A DNA stretch of 64,000 nucleotides from Kitasatospora cheerisanensis KCTC 2395 (GCF_000696185.1 NZ_KK853997.1:5285084-5349083); one strand, 5' to 3'; positions 18,585 through 28,679 are shown, counted from the first letter of the stretch. Program-made: numbers and translations. Notes: a model not told the origin generated them from the letters alone.

Positions 18585-19766
18585 ATGGCTTACCTCGACC
18601 ACGCCGCCACCACCCCGATGCTGCCCGAGGCGATCGCCGCGATGACGGCGCAGTTCGGGGCCGTCGGCAACGCCTCCTCGCTGCACGCCGCCGGGCGCCG
18701 GGCCCGCCGGGTGATCGAGGAGTCCCGCGAGTCGCTGGGCGAGTCGCTCGGCGCGCGGCCCAGCGAGATCGTGCTCACCGCGGGCGGCACCGAGTCCGAC
18801 AATCTGGCGGTCAAGGGCCTGTACTGGGCCCGCCGGGCCGCCGACCCGGCCCGCCGCCGGGTGCTGAGCAGCCCCGTCGAGCACCACGCGGTGCTGGACG
18901 CGGTGCACTGGCTGGCCGAGCACGAGGGCGCCGAGGTCGAGTACCTGCCGGTGGACGCGCTCGGCCGGGTGCACCCCGAGGCGCTGCGCGAGGCGGTCGA
19001 GCGCTCGCCCGACACGGTCGCCCTGGTCACCGTGATGTGGGCCAACAACGAGGTCGGCACCGTCCAGCCGGTCCGCGAACTCGCCGCCGTCGCCGCCGAG
19101 TTCGGCATCCCGATGCACGCGGACGCGGTGCAGGCGCTGGGCCAGGTCCCGGTGTCGTTCGCGGAGTCCGGGCTGACCGCGATGACCGTCACCGGCCACA
19201 AGGTCGGCGGCCCGTACGGGGTCGGCGCGCTACTGCTGTCCCGTTCGGCCACCCCCGTTCCGCTGCTGCACGGCGGCGGCCAGGAGCGCGACGTCCGCTC
19301 CGGGACGCTGGACGTGCCCGGCGCGGCCGGGTTCGCGGCGGCCGCGGCGCTGGCCGTCGAGCGGCAGCCCGAGTACGCGGCCGGCGTCGGCATGCTGCGC
19401 GACGACCTGGTCGCGGTGGTCCGGGAGGCCGCGCCGGAGGCGCTGCTGAACGGTGACCCGGACCCGGCGGGCCGGCTGCCCGCCAACGCGCACTTCTCGT
19501 TCCCTGGCTGCGAGGGCGACGCGCTGCTGATGCTGCTGGACGCGGCGGGCGTGGAGTGCTCCACCGGCTCGGCCTGCTCGGCGGGCGTCCCGCAGCCCAG
19601 CCACGTGCTGCTGGCGATGGGCGTGGAGCCCGAACTCGCCCGCGCCTCGCTGCGGTTCTCGCTCGGCCACACCTCCACCGGGGCGGACGTGGCCGCGCTG
19701 GCCGCGGCGCTGCCCGGCGCGGTGGAGCGGGCCCGGCGGGCCGGGCTGGTGCGCTCCGCCCGCTGA
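18585..19766 (+). CDS. Cysteine desulfurase (NifS/IscS family)
   Basis: 393 residues from the ATG at 18585, giving the typical start MAYLDHAATTPMLPEA. The PLP lysine is in TVTGHKVGGPYGVG (about residue 204) and the catalytic Cys loop is in ECSTGSACSAG (about residues 323-333). It converts cysteine to alanine and a persulfide, the sulfur donor for tRNA thiolation and Fe-S assembly. mnmA, whose product needs this sulfur, lies 2 kb downstream on the same strand, so this is probably its partner. The MarR gene follows after 50 bases. Confidence 0.95.
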   Translation: MAYLDHAATTPMLPEAIAAMTAQFGAVGNASSLHAAGRRARRVIEESRESLGESLGARPSEIVLTAGGTESDNLAVKGLYWARRAADPARRRVLSSPVEHHAVLDAVHWLAEHEGAEVEYLPVDALGRVHPEALREAVERSPDTVALVTVMWANNEVGTVQPVRELAAVAAEFGIPMHADAVQALGQVPVSFAESGLTAMTVTGHKVGGPYGVGALLLSRSATPVPLLHGGGQERDVRSGTLDVPGAAGFAAAAALAVERQPEYAAGVGMLRDDLVAVVREAAPEALLNGDPDPAGRLPANAHFSFPGCEGDALLMLLDAAGVECSTGSACSAGVPQPSHVLLAMGVEPELARASLRFSLGHTSTGADVAALAAALPGAVERARRAGLVRSAR

Positions 19767-19816
19767 CCGGTCCGTTCGGCAGCGGAACCGTCTACTGGCG
19801 GACTTATTCTGGGGGG

Positions 19817-20311
19817 ATGAACTCTCCCGTCCCGGAGCGGACCGTCCGCGACCTCACCGGACTGCTGGTGCAGACCGGTCACGCCATGAACACCCGCCTG
19901 TCCGCGGCGCTGGCGGAGATCGACAGCTCCCCGCGCAAGCACTGCGTGCTGGTGCACGCCATGGAGGCGGAGCGCACCCAGTCCCAACTCGCGGCGCTCG
20001 CCGGCCTGGACAAGACCACCATGGTGGTCACCGCCGACGAACTGGAGCGCGACGGCCTCGCCGAGCGCCGCCCGTCCGCGACCGACCGGCGGGCCCGGGT
20101 CATCAAGGTCACCCCCGCCGGCGAGGAGCTGGTGCGCCGGGGCGTGGTGATCGTGGACCGGGTGCACGCCGCCGCGCTGGACGAACTGTCGCCGGGGGAG
20201 CGGCAGGTGCTGGTGGACGCCCTCGACAAGCTGCAGCGGCTGCCGGACGGCACCCGGGCGTGCGGCCCCGAGGAGAAGGCGGTGCGGCGGCCGCGGCGCC
20301 CGCGGCAGTGA
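19817..20311 (+). CDS. MarR-family transcriptional regulator
   Basis: 164 residues from an ATG preceded by GGGGGG. The winged helix-turn-helix region contains RTQSQLAALAGLDKTTMVVT, then ELERDGLAERRPSATDRRAR (about residues 74-97), the usual MarR recognition helix and wing. The C-terminus is basic and Arg/Pro-rich. It sits directly upstream of an MFS exporter in the same direction, the classic arrangement of a repressor that is released by the exported compound. Confidence 0.93.
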   Translation: MNSPVPERTVRDLTGLLVQTGHAMNTRLSAALAEIDSSPRKHCVLVHAMEAERTQSQLAALAGLDKTTMVVTADELERDGLAERRPSATDRRARVIKVTPAGEELVRRGVVIVDRVHAAALDELSPGERQVLVDALDKLQRLPDGTRACGPEEKAVRRPRRPRQ

Positions 20312-20330
20312 GCCCGCCGGAAGTCGTACC

Positions 20331-20372
20331 GCTTTAGATCGTCCATTACAAAACTATCTGCTACGGTCTCTC
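20331..20372 (+). promoter_or_regulatory. AT-rich promoter/operator candidate between MarR gene and exporter
   Basis: A 40-base island rich in A and T stands out from the surrounding GC-rich DNA. It contains AGAT and ATCT half-sites about 20 bases apart and a possible -10, TACGGT (20362-20367). This is a plausible MarR operator and promoter for the exporter. No clear -35 was found. Confidence 0.35.
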
Positions 20373-20421
20373 TTGTTGGAGGGAGCGCGCGCCCGCGCGC
20401 CCCCGGGGGAGGGAGACACCC

Positions 20422-21812
20422 ATGTCCGAACACCCGTCACGCGCCCGCTGGCTGGCCCTCGCGGTGGTCTGCGCCGGCATGCTGATGGTGATCCTGGACG
20501 GCTCGATCACCACCGTTGCGCTGCCCGCCATCCAGGACGAGCTGCACATCGGCCGGGCCGGACTGGCCTGGGTGGTGGACGCCTACGTGATCGCCTTCGG
20601 CGGCCTGCTGCTGCTCGCCGGACGCCTCGGCGACCTGCACGGCCGCCGCCGGACCTACCTCGCCGGCATCGCCGCCTTCACCGCCGCGTCCGTGCTCTGC
20701 GGCCTCGCCGCCGGCCCCGCGACGCTGATCGCCGCCCGCTTCCTGCAGGGCGTCGGCGGGGCGATGGCCTCCGCCGTCGGCCTCGGCATGGTGGTCGGGC
20801 TGTTCCCCGAACCCGCCGACCGGGCCAAGGCGTTCGGCGCCGTCGGCTTCACCGGCGCGGCCGGCGCCTCGCTCGGCCAGGTGCTCGGCGGCGTGCTCAC
20901 CGAGGGACTCGGCTGGCACTGGATCTTCTTCATCAACCTGCCGATCGGCGTCGCCGCGCTCGCCGCCGGCCTGCGCCTGCTGCCCCGCGACGCGGCGGAC
21001 CGCGCCAAGGGCGGCCTGGACGTCCCCGGCGCCGTGCTGGTCACCGGCGGACTGATGCTCGGCGTGTGGACCATCGTCGAGGGCGGCCCGCACGCCTGGG
21101 CCCCGCCGCCGCGGCACTCGCCCTGCTCGCCGCGTTCGTCCTCCGGCAGACCCGGGCCGCCGTCCCGCTGCTGCCGCTGCGGATCCTCGCCCGGCGCACC
21201 ACCGCGCTCGCCAACCTGGTGCAGATCCTGCTGCTGGCCGCGATGTTCGGCTTCCAGGTGCTGGTGGCGCTCTACCTGCAGAACGTCCAGCACTACGGCC
21301 CGCTCGCCACCGGACTGGCCATGCTGCCCGCCGCGCTCACCATCGGCGCCGTCTCGCTGCTGGTCGCCGCCCGCGCCATCGGCCGGCTCGGCGAACGCCG
21401 CACCCTGCTGCTCGGCCTCGCCCTGCTCACCGCCGGCCTCGCGCTGCTGGTGCGGCTGCCCGCCGGGCACTTCCGCTACGCCGTCGACCTGCTGCCCACC
21501 ATGCTGCTCGGGGCCGGCTTCGGACTCGCCGCGACCGCGCTCACCGCGCTCGGCATGGCCGACGCCCGGCCCGAGGACGCCGGGCTGCTCTCCGGCGTGC
21601 TCAACACCACCCAGCAGGTCGGCGCGGCGCTCGGCGTCGCCGTCCTGACCGCGCTCGCGGGCGGCGCCGGGAACGCCGTCGGGGGCTTCCACCTGGCCTT
21701 CGGCGTGGGCGCGGCGCTGCTGCTCGCCGCGTTCCTGCTGGCCACCGCGCTGCCCGCGCGCACCGCCCCGGCCGGGGAGGCGGCCGAGCCGCCCGTCCTG
21801 GTGGCGAACTGA
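20422..21812 (+). pseudogene. MFS multidrug exporter (DHA2/EmrB-QacA type), frame broken at about 21097
   Basis: The N-terminal part (from ATG 20422, with GGGGGAGGGAG upstream) has MFS helices and motif A (GRLGDLHGRR), motif C-like GAAGASLGQVLGGVLTEGLGW and WIFFINLPIGVAAL, all typical of 14-TM drug/proton antiporters. At TGGGCC (21097-21102) the homology moves to another frame, which continues with ALALLAAFVLRQ and further TM helices to a TGA ending at 21812. One extra G there restores an intact protein of about 463 residues. It is either a real frameshift or a sequence error; the matching pattern in four other genes favours error. Likely regulated by the adjacent MarR protein. Confidence 0.88.
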
Positions 21813-21853
21813 CCGTCCGGCGAGCGCCCGGCCCCCGTTACGCTGGACTCCTT

Positions 21854-22987
21854 ATGACTGACTTCCCCGGCGCCCCGACCACCCCGTCCACCGGCCGCCT
21901 GCGCGTGCTCGCCGCGATGTCCGGCGGCGTCGACTCCGCGGTCGCCGCCGCCCGGGCGGTCGAGGCCGGCCACGAGGTGACCGGCGTCCACCTGGCGCTC
22001 GCCAGCAATCCGCAGTCCTTCCGCACCGGCGCGCGCGGCTGCTGCACCCTGGAGGACTCCAGGGACGCCCGCCGCGCCGCCGATGTGATCGGCATCCCGT
22101 TCTACGTCTGGGACTTGGCGGAGCGCTTCCGCGAGGACGTGATCGAGGACTTCGTCGCCGAGTACGCCGCCGGGCGCACCCCCAACCCGTGCCTGCGCTG
22201 CAACGAGAAGATCAAGTTCGCGGCGCTGCTCGACAAGGCGATCGCGCTCGGCTTCGACGCCGTCTGCACCGGCCACTACGCCCGGATCGTCGACCTGCCC
22301 GACGGCACCCGCGAACTGCACCGGGCGGTCGACGGCGCGAAGGACCAGTCGTACGTGCTCGGCGTGCTCGACGCCGAGCAGCTCGCCCACTCGCTGTTCC
22401 CGCTGGGCGACACCACCAAGGACGTCATCCGCGAGGAGGCCGACCGGCGCGGCCTGGCCGTCGCCAAGAAGCCCGACAGCCACGACATCTGCTTCATCGC
22501 CGACGGCGACACCCAGGGCTTCCTGGCCGAGCGCCTCGGCACCGCCACCGGCGACATCCTCGACGCCGACGGCACCAAGCTCGGCGAGCACGACGGCGCG
22601 TACGGCTTCACCATCGGCCAGCGCAAGGGCCTGCGGCTCGGCCGCCCCGCCGCGGACGGCAAGCCGCGCTACGTGCTGGACATCTCGCCGGTGAACAACA
22701 CCGTGACCGTCGGCCCCGCCAGCGGGCTCGACGTGCACGCCCTGACCGCCATCCGCCCCCGCTGGTGCGGCACCCCGGCGGCCGGCGAGGGCCGGTACAC
22801 CGCGCAGCTCCGCGCGCACGGCGAAGAGGTGCCGGTCACCGCCGTCCTGACGGACGATCAGCTGCACGTCCGCCTCGACACCCCCGCCCGCGGCATCGCC
22901 CCCGGCCAGGCCGTGGTGCTCTACGACGGCACCCGGGTGGTCGGCTCGGCCACCATCGCGAGCACCGAGCGGACGGTCGGCGTCTAG
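21854..22987 (+). CDS. mnmA: tRNA-specific 2-thiouridylase
   Basis: 377 residues. The PP-loop ATP-binding motif is AAMSGGVDSAVAA near residue 20. The catalytic cysteines are in PNPCLRCNEKIKF (about residue 113) and HDICFIADGD (about residue 213). It adenylates and thiolates U34 in the wobble position of Lys, Glu and Gln tRNAs. A 20-residue N-terminal tail (FPGAPTTPSTGR) precedes the core. The sulfur is supplied by a cysteine desulfurase, probably the one encoded at 18585-19766. Confidence 0.97.
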   Translation: MTDFPGAPTTPSTGRLRVLAAMSGGVDSAVAAARAVEAGHEVTGVHLALASNPQSFRTGARGCCTLEDSRDARRAADVIGIPFYVWDLAERFREDVIEDFVAEYAAGRTPNPCLRCNEKIKFAALLDKAIALGFDAVCTGHYARIVDLPDGTRELHRAVDGAKDQSYVLGVLDAEQLAHSLFPLGDTTKDVIREEADRRGLAVAKKPDSHDICFIADGDTQGFLAERLGTATGDILDADGTKLGEHDGAYGFTIGQRKGLRLGRPAADGKPRYVLDISPVNNTVTVGPASGLDVHALTAIRPRWCGTPAAGEGRYTAQLRAHGEEVPVTAVLTDDQLHVRLDTPARGIAPGQAVVLYDGTRVVGSATIASTERTVGV

Positions 22988-23049
22988 TCCTGGGCCGCCG
23001 TTATCGGGTTGACCCGGGCGTGGCGGGCGGTGATAGGACTGTTTGCACT

Positions 23050-23583
23050 ATGAACATCACGGTCTTCTGCTCGGCGAACCTGCTCGATGCCAAGTACACC
23101 GCTCCGGCGGCGGAGTTCGCCCGACTGCTCGGGGCCGGCGGGCACACGCTGGTGTGGGGCGGCTCGCACACCGGGCTGATGGGGCTGCTGGCCGACGAGG
23201 TCAAGGAGGCCGGCGGGCGGCTGGTCGGCGTCTCGGTGGAGTTCCTGCGGCACAAGGCGTACGAGGGCGCGGACGAGCTGGTGGTGACGCCCGACCTGGC
23301 GATCCGGAAGGCGGAGCTGCTGGCCCGCGGCGACGCGCTGGTGGTGCTGGTCGGCGGCCTGGGGACGCTCGACGAGGTCACCGAGGTGCTGGAGCTGAAG
23401 AAGCACGGCCACCACGACAAGCCGGTGGTGCTGCTCGACACCGAGGGCTTCTACACCGGCCTGCGGGCACAGCTCGAACGGATGGACGCCGACGGCTTCC
23501 TGCCGCGTCCGCTCGCCGAGCTGGTGAGTTTCGCGGAGACTCCCGCCGAGGCCCTCGCCCGGCTGACCGTCCAGCAGAACTGA
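23050..23583 (+). CDS. LOG-family (TIGR00730-type) Rossmann-fold protein
   Basis: 177 residues starting MNITVFCSANLLDAKY. The fold signatures are WGGSHTGLMGLLADEV and the active-site loop VGGLGTLDEVTEVLELKK. The usual motif in cytokinin riboside monophosphate phosphoribohydrolases (LOG) is PGGxGTxxE; here the first Pro is Val, so it is a variant. The protein probably hydrolyses a nucleoside 5'-monophosphate, but the physiological substrate in actinomycetes is unclear. It is followed within 8 bases by an SDR gene, so the two are probably co-transcribed. Confidence 0.85.
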   Translation: MNITVFCSANLLDAKYTAPAAEFARLLGAGGHTLVWGGSHTGLMGLLADEVKEAGGRLVGVSVEFLRHKAYEGADELVVTPDLAIRKAELLARGDALVVLVGGLGTLDEVTEVLELKKHGHHDKPVVLLDTEGFYTGLRAQLERMDADGFLPRPLAELVSFAETPAEALARLTVQQN

Positions 23584-23591
23584 GGAATCCC

Positions 23592-24281
23592 ATGGGTGTC
23601 CACCTGATCACCGGCGCCGGCTCCGGCATCGGCGCCGCCGTCGCCGACAAGCTCACCGCCCGCGGCGAGGAACTCTGGCTGCTCGCCCGGGACGCCCGCC
23701 GCGCCGCCCAGCTGCGCGAGCGCTACCCGGAGGCGCGGACCCTGGTCGGCGACCTCGACGACCCGGCCAAGCTGTCCTGGGCGTTCGGCCACCAGGCGCT
23801 GCCCGTCGAGCTCGACTCGCTGCTGCACATCGCCGGCGTGGTCGAACTCGGCACCGTCGCCGAGACCCCGGTGAAGGCGTGGCAGCAGCAGCTGAACGTC
23901 AACACCGTCGCGCCCGCCGAGATCACCCGCCTGCTGCTGCCCTCGCTGCGGCTGGCCCGCGGCCACGTGGTGTTCGTCAACTCCGGCGCCGGCCTGCGCG
24001 CGGACCCCACCTGGGGCTCGTACGCGGCCAGCAAGTTCGCCGTCCGGGCGCTCGCCGACGCGCTGCGGCAGGAGGAGCACGCCCACGGGGTGCGCGTCAC
24101 CACGGTCTACCCGGGGCGGACGGCCACCGCGATGCAGGTGAAGGTGCACCAGCAGGAGGGCAAGGAGTACGACCCGGCCAAGTGGATCGCCCCCGAGTCG
24201 GTCGCCACCGCGATCCTCACCGCGATCGACCTGCCCCGGGACGCGGAGATCACCGAGATCACCGTCCGGCCCGGCCAGTAG
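23592..24281 (+). CDS. Short-chain dehydrogenase/reductase
   Basis: 229 residues. The nucleotide-binding motif is TGAGSGIG (residues 7-14), the LHIAG segment replaces the usual NNAG, and the catalytic Ser and YAASK (Tyr and Lys) follow at about residues 134 and 147-151. The C-terminal YPGRTATAMQ is typical of classical SDRs. The substrate is unknown. It starts 8 bases after the LOG-like gene and converges on a minus-strand gene 12 bases downstream. Confidence 0.9.
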   Translation: MGVHLITGAGSGIGAAVADKLTARGEELWLLARDARRAAQLRERYPEARTLVGDLDDPAKLSWAFGHQALPVELDSLLHIAGVVELGTVAETPVKAWQQQLNVNTVAPAEITRLLLPSLRLARGHVVFVNSGAGLRADPTWGSYAASKFAVRALADALRQEEHAHGVRVTTVYPGRTATAMQVKVHQQEGKEYDPAKWIAPESVATAILTAIDLPRDAEITEITVRPGQ

Positions 24282-24293
24282 CGGCGGGCTCCG

Positions 24294-24926
24294 TCAGCCG
24301 GCCGCGGGCCGGTCGTCCCGGTGGGCGGCGAACTCCTGCCCGCGGACCTCGGCGATGCGCTCGTGGCGGGCGAGCCGGTCGGTCCACGAGGCGTCCACGC
24401 CGAAGGCGGTGCCGGCGAATCCGAGCCGGCCGACGGCCTCCGGGACGTCCGGGTCCCCGGGGGCCAGCAGCCGGACCGGGTCGCCGAGGGCGAGGGTGTG
24501 CGGGGGGACGAAGAACTCCTCCGGGAGCACCGTGCGGGCGTGGACCAGCGCCGCCACGGCGACCACCGCGCCCGCCCCGACCCGCGCCTCCTGCAGCACG
24601 CTCGCCGAGCTCGCCAGGTAGCAGCAGCGCTGCACGGTGCAGCCGAGCAGCGTGGCGTGCGGGCCGACGAACACGTGGTCGCCGAGCAGGACGGGCTGGT
24701 CGGCGGTGACGGCGGAGGCCCGCAGGACGGCGTTCTCGCACACCACCGTCGACTCGCCGACCTCGATGCGGGAGCCCTCCGCGTCGAGCACGGCGCCGTA
24801 CATCACCCGTGCGTGCGGGCCGATCCGGACGTCGCCGACCAGGGTGGCGGTCGGCGCGACGTAGGCGGTGGGGTGCACCTGCGGGGCGGCGCCGCGGTGC
24901 ATGATCCGGATTCCCGGCGGGAGCAT
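24294..24926 (-). CDS. Gamma-carbonic-anhydrase-like / hexapeptide-repeat protein
   Basis: 210 residues. The first 160 form a left-handed beta helix built of hexapeptide repeats: HPTAYVAPTATLVGDVRIGP, ARVMYGAVLDAEGSRIEVGE, STVVCENAVLRA, DHVFVGPHATLLG, ARVGAGAVVAVAALVHA. This matches the YrdA/PaaY gamma-carbonic-anhydrase-like family. In that family three His bind zinc; here GPHATLLG has one clear His and the other positions look altered, so catalysis is uncertain. A non-repeat C-terminal tail follows (TDRLARHERIAEVRGQE). The ATG at 24926 was chosen because the family fold begins a few residues later; the ribosome site is weak. Confidence 0.75.
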   Translation of the reverse strand: MLPPGIRIMHRGAAPQVHPTAYVAPTATLVGDVRIGPHARVMYGAVLDAEGSRIEVGESTVVCENAVLRASAVTADQPVLLGDHVFVGPHATLLGCTVQRCCYLASSASVLQEARVGAGAVVAVAALVHARTVLPEEFFVPPHTLALGDPVRLLAPGDPDVPEAVGRLGFAGTAFGVDASWTDRLARHERIAEVRGQEFAAHRDDRPAAG

Positions 24927-25038
24927 GGTCACGGCCCGGATTCTCGGGGCGGCGCCGGGCGGCCCGCTGGCGGAATTCGGACATCGCACTCCCCGGGGGG
25001 ATCCACGGCGGGCCGGTCCGCTGCGTAGGCTCTGTCCC

Positions 25039-26066
25039 GTGACTGACGTGGACGTTTTCGGGAAGCTCGTCGGGGCCGCGACCGGCGTGGGGTCGATGCC
25101 CGGCGGGGACGTGCGGGACATGGTCCGGGGGGTGACCGCGGAGCTGGAGCAACTGCCGCACCTGCCGGAACTGCCCGGGCGCGGGCCCGGCGCCGACATG
25201 ATCGGACGCGGCGCCGGCCTGCTGACCGAGCTGTTCGTGCAGACCGAGCCGAGCGGCTGGCGGTTCACCGACCACCCCGGGCGGGACACCAAGCGGGCCC
25301 GCTCCTGGCTGGGTGAGGACCTGGACGCGCTGGAGGAGTACACCCAGGGCCACGACGGCCTGCTCAAGGTCCAGGCCGTCGGGCCGTGGACGCTCGCCGG
25401 GTCGATCGAACTCCGGCACGGCGAGAAGGCGCTCAGCGACCCGGGCGCCTGCCGGGACATCGCCGAGTCGCTCACCGAGGGCCTGCGCCGCCACCTGGAG
25501 GACGTCCGCCGCCGGGTGCCGGGAGCGACCCCGGTGCTGCAACTGGACGAGCCGCTGCTGCCCGCCGTGCTGGCCGGCTCGGTGAAGACCGCCAGCGGCT
25601 TCCAGCGGCTGCGCGCGGTCGACCGCCAACGCGCCGAGCAGACCCTGCGCGAGGTGATCCGCGGCGTGGACGCCCCGGTGCTGGTGCACAGTTGCGCGCC
25701 CGGGGTGCCGATCCCGCTGCTGCGCCGCGCCGGGGCCGCCGGGATCAGCCTGGACTTCGGCCTGCTGACGGAGCGTCACGACGACGACCTGGGCGAGGCG
25801 GTCGAGGGCGGGACGCTGATCCTCGCCGGCGTGGTGCCGTCCACCGACACCGCTGCGGTTCAATCAAAAGCAGTGTCGGACCCGGCCGGTAGTGTCCAGG
25901 GTGTCAGGACGTTGTGGCGCAGGCTCGGGCTGGCCCCGGAGCTCCTCGGCCGCCGGGTCGTGGTGACGCCGACGTGCGGGCTGGCGGGGCCTCCCCGGAG
26001 TACGCCCGGCGGGCGCTGGCACAGACCGTGAAGGCGGCGCGGAGCCTGGTGGACAACCCGGAGTGA
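25039..26066 (+). CDS. MetE-like methionine synthase (cobalamin-independent, C-terminal domain type), frame shifted near its end
   Basis: About 342 residues once repaired, the length of a stand-alone MetE C-terminal barrel. Features: GVGSMPGGDV at the N-terminus, VLQLDEPLLPAVL, and the zinc-binding residues in LVHSCAPGVP and TPTCGLAG. At GGGGC (25986-25990) the uninterrupted frame leaves the expected path and stops at 26031; adding one G continues as ASPEYARRALAQTVKAAR and ends with TGA at 26064-26066, overlapping the ligA GTG as GTGA. That neat overlap supports the repaired reading. It transfers a methyl group to a thiol, probably homocysteine; the methyl donor for this short form is not established. 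Confidence 0.85.
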
Positions 26067-28384
26067 CGAACGAGGAGGGCCCGGTGGCGGCTGCGGTGGA
26101 GGGCTGGGAGGACGTCCCGGCGGAGGTGCGGACCCGGCACGCCGAACTGGCGACCGAGATCGAGGAGCACCGCTCCCGGTACTACGAGCTGGACGCGCCG
26201 ACCGTCAGCGACGCCGAATTCGACGCCCTGATGCGCGAGTTGGAGGCCCTGGAGGCCGAGCACCCGGCGCTGGTGACGCCCGACTCGCCGACCCAGAAGG
26301 TCGGCGGCGCGCCCACCGTGCTGTTCGCCCCGGTCGAGCACCGGGAACGGCTGCTCAGCCTGGACAACGCGATGGACGCGGACGAACTCGCCGCCTGGGC
26401 CGAGCGGGTCGCCACCGAACTGTCCGGCATCGACTACCACTACCTGTGCGAACTGAAGGTCGACGGCCTGGCCGTCAACCTGACGTACGAGAACGGGGTG
26501 CTGGTGCAGGCCGCGACCCGCGGCGACGGCCGGGTCGGCGAGGACATCACCGCCAACGTCCGCACCATCAAGGAGATCCCGCACCGGCTCAAGGGCGAGC
26601 ACCTCCCCGCGCTGGTGGAGATCCGCGGCGAGGTGTACTTCCCCACCGAGGAGTTCGACGCGCTGAACGCCTCCTTCGCGGAGGAGAACGAGCGCCGCCG
26701 GCAGGAGAACGAGGAGCGCGCCGAGCAGGGCAAGCGGCCCCGGGCGATGATCCGGCTGTTCATGAACCCGCGGAACGCCGCCGCGGGATCGCTGCGCCAG
26801 AAGGACCCGCTGATCACCGCCGCCCGCCCGCTGCGGATGGTGGTGCACGGCATCGGCGCCCGGACCGGCTTCGACATCGACTGCCAGTCGCACGCCTACC
26901 AGCTGCTGCACGACTGGGGCCTGCCCACCGCCAAGCACAACAAGGTGGTCGGCACGATGGACGAAGTCCGGGCGTTCATCAAGCACTTCGGCGAGCAGCG
27001 GCACTCCGTCGAGCACGAGATCGACGGCGTCGTGGTCAAGGTCGACGAGATCGCCCTGCAGGGCCGGCTCGGCTCCACCTCCAAGTCGCCGCGCTGGGCG
27101 ATCGCCTGGAAGTACCCGCCGGAGGAGGTCACCGGCCGGCTCGCCGAGATCAAGATCGGCATCGGCCGCACCGGCCGCGCCACCCCGTACGCGGTGCTGG
27201 CCGAACCGGTGAAGGTGGCCGGCTCGATGGTGCAGTACGCGACGCTGCACAACCAGCAGATCGTCAAGGCCAAGGACGTGCTGCTCGGCGACACCATCGT
27301 GCTGCGCAAGGCCGGCGACGTGATCCCGGAGATCCTCGGCCCGGTCTACGACCTGCGCGACGGCACCGAGCGGGCCTTCGAGATGCCCACCCACTGCCCG
27401 GAGTGCGGCACCGAGCTGCGCCCGATGTCCGAGGGCGACATCGACCTGCGCTGCCCGAACGCCCAGCACTGCCCGGCGCAGATCCGCGAGCGGGTGGCCT
27501 TCCTCGGCGGCCGGCAGTGCCTGGACGTCGAGGGTCTGGGCTACGTCGCGGCGACCGCGCTGACCCAGCCGCTGGAGCCCGCCGACCCGCCGGTGAAGGA
27601 CGAGGGCGACATCTTCGGCCTGACCGAGGAACAGCTCCTGCCGATCAAGGTGCTGGTGCGCGACCCGAAGACCGGCATGCCCAAGCCGGACGACAGGACC
27701 GGCAAGGAGAAGCAGGTCGCGTTCTTCGCCACCACCGCCGGCGCGCCGAAGAAGAACACCGGCGTCCTGCTGGACAACCTGGACAAGGCCAAGGACCGCC
27801 CGCTGTGGCGCTTCCTGAACGGCCTGTCGATCCGGCACGTCGGCCCGGTCGCCGCCCAGGAGCTGGCCCGCGAGTTCCGCGACCTGGACCGGATCTTCGC
27901 CGCCGACGAGACCGAACTCGCCGCCGTCGAGGGCGTCGGGCCGACCATCGCCCGCTCCATCAAGGAGTGGCACGCAGAGGAGTGGCACCGCGAGATCCTC
28001 CGCAAGTGGCGCGACGCGGGAGTCCGGTTCACCGAGGAGGCCGGCGAGGACGAGGGCGAACGCCCGCTGGAGGGCCTCACCGTGGTGGTCACCGGCACGC
28101 TCACCGGGCACACCCGGGACGGCGCCAAGGAGGCGCTGACCTCGCGCGGCGCCAAGGTCACCGGCTCGGTGTCGAAGAAGACGCACTTCGTGGTGGTCGG
28201 CGACAACCCCGGCTCGAAGTACGACAAGGCCGTGCAGCTGGGCGTCCCGGTGCTGGACGACGCCGGCTTCGCGGTGCTGCTGGAGCAGGGCGCCGACGCG
28301 GCCCGCCGGCACCTCGGGCTGGACGCCGACGAGGCGGCCGGCGGGGAAAATGCCGGAGAAGTACCGGAGGAGAAGGTTTCCTGA
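26063..28384 (+). CDS. ligA: NAD-dependent DNA ligase
   Basis: 773 residues. The order is an N-terminal NAD-binding Ia domain (HRSRYYELDAPTVSDAEFD), the adenylation domain with the catalytic lysine in CELKVDGLAVNL (about residue 132), the OB fold, four zinc-binding cysteines in HCPECGTELRP and CPNAQHCPAQIRER (about residues 445-475), helix-hairpin-helix segments, and a C-terminal BRCT domain (VVVTGTLTGHTRDGAKEAL, about residues 670-750). It seals nicks in replication and repair. The GTG start overlaps the repaired MetE-like stop. A charged loop with TGKEKQ near residue 550 is an actinobacterial insertion. Confidence 0.98.
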   Translation: MTNEEGPVAAAVEGWEDVPAEVRTRHAELATEIEEHRSRYYELDAPTVSDAEFDALMRELEALEAEHPALVTPDSPTQKVGGAPTVLFAPVEHRERLLSLDNAMDADELAAWAERVATELSGIDYHYLCELKVDGLAVNLTYENGVLVQAATRGDGRVGEDITANVRTIKEIPHRLKGEHLPALVEIRGEVYFPTEEFDALNASFAEENERRRQENEERAEQGKRPRAMIRLFMNPRNAAAGSLRQKDPLITAARPLRMVVHGIGARTGFDIDCQSHAYQLLHDWGLPTAKHNKVVGTMDEVRAFIKHFGEQRHSVEHEIDGVVVKVDEIALQGRLGSTSKSPRWAIAWKYPPEEVTGRLAEIKIGIGRTGRATPYAVLAEPVKVAGSMVQYATLHNQQIVKAKDVLLGDTIVLRKAGDVIPEILGPVYDLRDGTERAFEMPTHCPECGTELRPMSEGDIDLRCPNAQHCPAQIRERVAFLGGRQCLDVEGLGYVAATALTQPLEPADPPVKDEGDIFGLTEEQLLPIKVLVRDPKTGMPKPDDRTGKEKQVAFFATTAGAPKKNTGVLLDNLDKAKDRPLWRFLNGLSIRHVGPVAAQELAREFRDLDRIFAADETELAAVEGVGPTIARSIKEWHAEEWHREILRKWRDAGVRFTEEAGEDEGERPLEGLTVVVTGTLTGHTRDGAKEALTSRGAKVTGSVSKKTHFVVVGDNPGSKYDKAVQLGVPVLDDAGFAVLLEQGADAARRHLGLDADEAAGGENAGEVPEEKVS

Positions 28385-28679
28385 CAGGTCGTTACCGTCC
28401 TGATGCCGGGTCAGTCGGGTGTTCGAGAGTGAAATCGGGCATTGTGTCACTGAGCAGCGCGCGGATATGACGTTGCGCTCTGAGGTGACCGGAAAGTGCG
28501 CCCCGGCGGCGGACCCCGGCTTACCCTGGGCGCTACGAACTGTCAGCAGGAGTGTGTGGCACCGGTTCTGCCGGTGCCCCGGGGACACGCCCTCGTCTGA
28601 CGTCCACCGGCATCCCGAGGAGGGGGTGCCTCACCGTGAGGCGGCCCAGCGGGGGCGGGCCCGACGGAGGACTGGGCTT
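28385..28679 (+). promoter_or_regulatory. Leader of rmdB with candidate operator
   Basis: No gene is seen in these 295 bases. The inverted repeat GCCTCAC-C-GTGAGGC at 28628-28642 lies 38 bases before the rmdB start and is the best operator candidate. BldD is known to control c-di-GMP genes, but this palindrome does not match the longer BldD consensus as I remember it. Confidence 0.3.

Noticed and set aside
28628..28642. BldD-binding site upstream of rmdB
   Set aside because: The palindrome is perfect but does not match the BldD consensus as I recall; kept only as a general operator candidate.
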